Below, in pieces: positions 6,167 through 7,133 of a DNA stretch of 7,133 nucleotides. The translations under genes and the position numbers were made by a program. Each line of letters begins with the position of its first letter. Position 1 is the stretch's first letter. Below the pieces are notes generated by a model. It worked only from the letters and a program-made list of their open reading frames with translations. It had not been told where the DNA came from and searched no databases. This stretch comes from CAZUMH01 sp964621645. GTDB lineage: Bacteria > Zhuqueibacterota > QNDG01 > JAGLOF01. The stretch lies in assembly GCA_964621645.1 (NCBI GenBank), contig CAZUMH010000134.1:1-7133 (forward strand), given 5' to 3'.

Positions 6167-7133
6167 TCAAAGGGTAAAGATCTGACCCCGATCCGGGATC
6201 GATACATTCTCAAAGCCGCTCTTTTGCATCTCTCCCGCGAGAGCACGACTCTGTTCCTCTTCGCCATGTACGATGAACACTTGCTGCAGACGCTCCCGTT
6301 TCAAGCCATTAAAATAGGCCATGAGTTCATCCTGGCCCGCATGGGCACTGAAGCCGTGCATGACCGCCACCTGAGCTCGTCTGGGGATCATATCCCCGAA
6401 GATGCGTACTTCTTCCTGTTCTTCGGCGATTCTTCGACCCAGGGTGTTCTCGGCCATGAATCCGACAATGAGAATCGTGTTTTTTGGATCTGAAATGTTG
6501 TTGGCCAGATGGTGCAGAATCCGTCCCGCTTCACACATACCCGAGGCGGAAATGATCAGGCAGGGTTCATTCATCGTATTCAGTTTCTTCGATTCTTCAA
6601 CGTTGCGAATGTAGCGGAGTCGGTGGAAACCGAAGGGATCCAGGTGGTTCTCCAGAAAGGTTTTTCTGGTCTCTTGATCATAGCATTCGGGATGGAGCCG
6701 AAATATCTCGGTAATATTGACTGAAAGAGGACTGTCTACAAAGATCGGTACCTCCGGCAGCCGGTTTTCATTCATAAGTTCATGCAGAACATAGACAAGC
6801 TCCTGGGTCCGCTCCATGGAAAATGAGGGAATAATGACTTTGCCGCCGCGTTTAATGGTTGCATCTACTACTTTATGTATTTCCTCTTTCATATCCTGGA
6901 AAGGCTCGTGAACCCGATTGCCGTAGGTCGATTCTGTGATATAAAAATCCGTTTCTTTTACCTGGACCGGATCACGGATGACAGGAAGATGTTTCCGTCC
7001 CAAATCACCGGTGAAGGTCAAACGGCGGGTAACACCCTTCTCTTCGATATCAAGGACAACAATGGCAGAACCCAAAATGTGCCCGGCGTCGAAAAAGGTG
7101 GCATCGACGTCCGTGTCGATGACGACATTCTTA
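6167..7133 (-). CDS. Beta-CASP metallo-beta-lactamase RNA-processing enzyme, N-terminus beyond the right edge
   Basis: About 321 residues are visible and the frame is open through 7133. It begins with DATFFDAGHILGSA, so the true start lies outside; the TTG at 7075 falls inside the conserved DAGHILGSA block and is not a start. Motifs follow in the family order: FTGDLGR (metal-binding Asp near 7006), TESTYGNR, FVDSPLSVN (beta-CASP motif A Asp near 6736), SASGMCEAGRILHH, then HGFSAHAGQDEL (motif B His near 6343) and VHGE (motif C His near 6268) in the C-terminal RMMBL segment. The HxHxDH metal site would be in the missing part. Relatives (CPSF73/KH-CPSF-like, RNase J-like) are zinc-dependent endo- or 5'-exoribonucleases acting in the cytoplasm. 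Bacterial members of this exact subtype are widespread but poorly characterised. About 460 residues is usual, so roughly the first 140 are absent. The gene converges on the PorD-like gene with 9 bp between stops. All visible catalytic residues are intact. Confidence 0.92.
   Translation of the reverse strand, partial: KNVVIDTDVDATFFDAGHILGSAIVVLDIEEKGVTRRLTFTGDLGRKHLPVIRDPVQVKETDFYITESTYGNRVHEPFQDMKEEIHKVVDATIKRGGKVIIPSFSMERTQELVYVLHELMNENRLPEVPIFVDSPLSVNITEIFRLHPECYDQETRKTFLENHLDPFGFHRLRYIRNVEESKKLNTMNEPCLIISASGMCEAGRILHHLANNISDPKNTILIVGFMAENTLGRRIAEEQEEVRIFGDMIPRRAQVAVMHGFSAHAGQDELMAYFNGLKRERLQQVFIVHGEEEQSRALAGEMQKSGFENVSIPDRGQIFTL

Noticed and set aside
6189..6201. Inverted repeat CGATCC-g-GGATCG
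   Set aside because: It has a one-base loop, no T-run on either side, and lies in the last codons of the beta-CASP gene, so it is not a terminator.
7073..7075. TTG as start codon of the beta-CASP gene
   Set aside because: It lies inside the conserved DAGHILGSA block and the frame continues upstream to the window edge with family-like sequence.
1..7133. CRISPR arrays, tRNAs, rRNAs, insertion sequences, phage genes
   Set aside because: Reading both strands, I found no regularly spaced repeats, cloverleaf-like segments, transposase motifs or terminal inverted repeats.

Overview
The window looks like a chromosomal fragment of a Gram-negative bacterium of the FCB superphylum (Bacteroidota, Marinimicrobia, Cloacimonadota, Calditrichota and relatives). 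Three envelope genes point there: a PorD/DUF4835-like protein, a PorV/PorQ-like small beta-barrel, and a helix-hairpin-helix (HHH) protein fused to a large predicted outer-membrane beta-barrel. Several genes have clear Shine-Dalgarno (SD) sequences (GAGGAG, GGAGG) and E. coli-like -35/-10 candidates. Typical Bacteroidota use neither much, so I lean to an FCB lineage outside Bacteroidota proper. This is inference.

Layout, left to right. Positions 1-1082 (minus) hold a TPR-repeat lipoprotein whose reading frame breaks near 128-131; the sensible continuation runs off the left edge in another frame. A 188-bp divergent promoter region (1083-1270) separates it from a single-domain CheY-like response regulator (1271-1654, plus). 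Positions 1699-2210 (minus) hold a decayed papain-family (C1A) cysteine peptidase: signal peptide and catalytic Cys are intact, the frame stops at 1800, and a His-box-like NHAV motif survives in a different frame. Positions 2342-5085 (minus) form a two-gene operon, PorV/PorQ-like barrel then HHH-barrel protein, joined by a TGATG stop/start overlap. Across another divergent promoter region (about 5086-5287) lies the PorD/DUF4835-like gene (5288-6157, plus). It converges, with a 9-bp gap, on a beta-CASP metallo-beta-lactamase RNA-processing enzyme (6167 to beyond the right edge, minus) whose N-terminus is outside the window.

Taken together, the centre of the window (about 1.7-6.2 kb) reads as an envelope or secretion neighbourhood. 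PorD- and PorV-type proteins are components of the type IX secretion system (T9SS) in Bacteroidota, and secreted C1A peptidases are plausible cargo. Whether this organism has a full T9SS cannot be seen here. The least understood part is the coupled PorV-like/HHH-barrel pair. I see no tRNA, rRNA, CRISPR array, insertion sequence or convincing intrinsic terminator.
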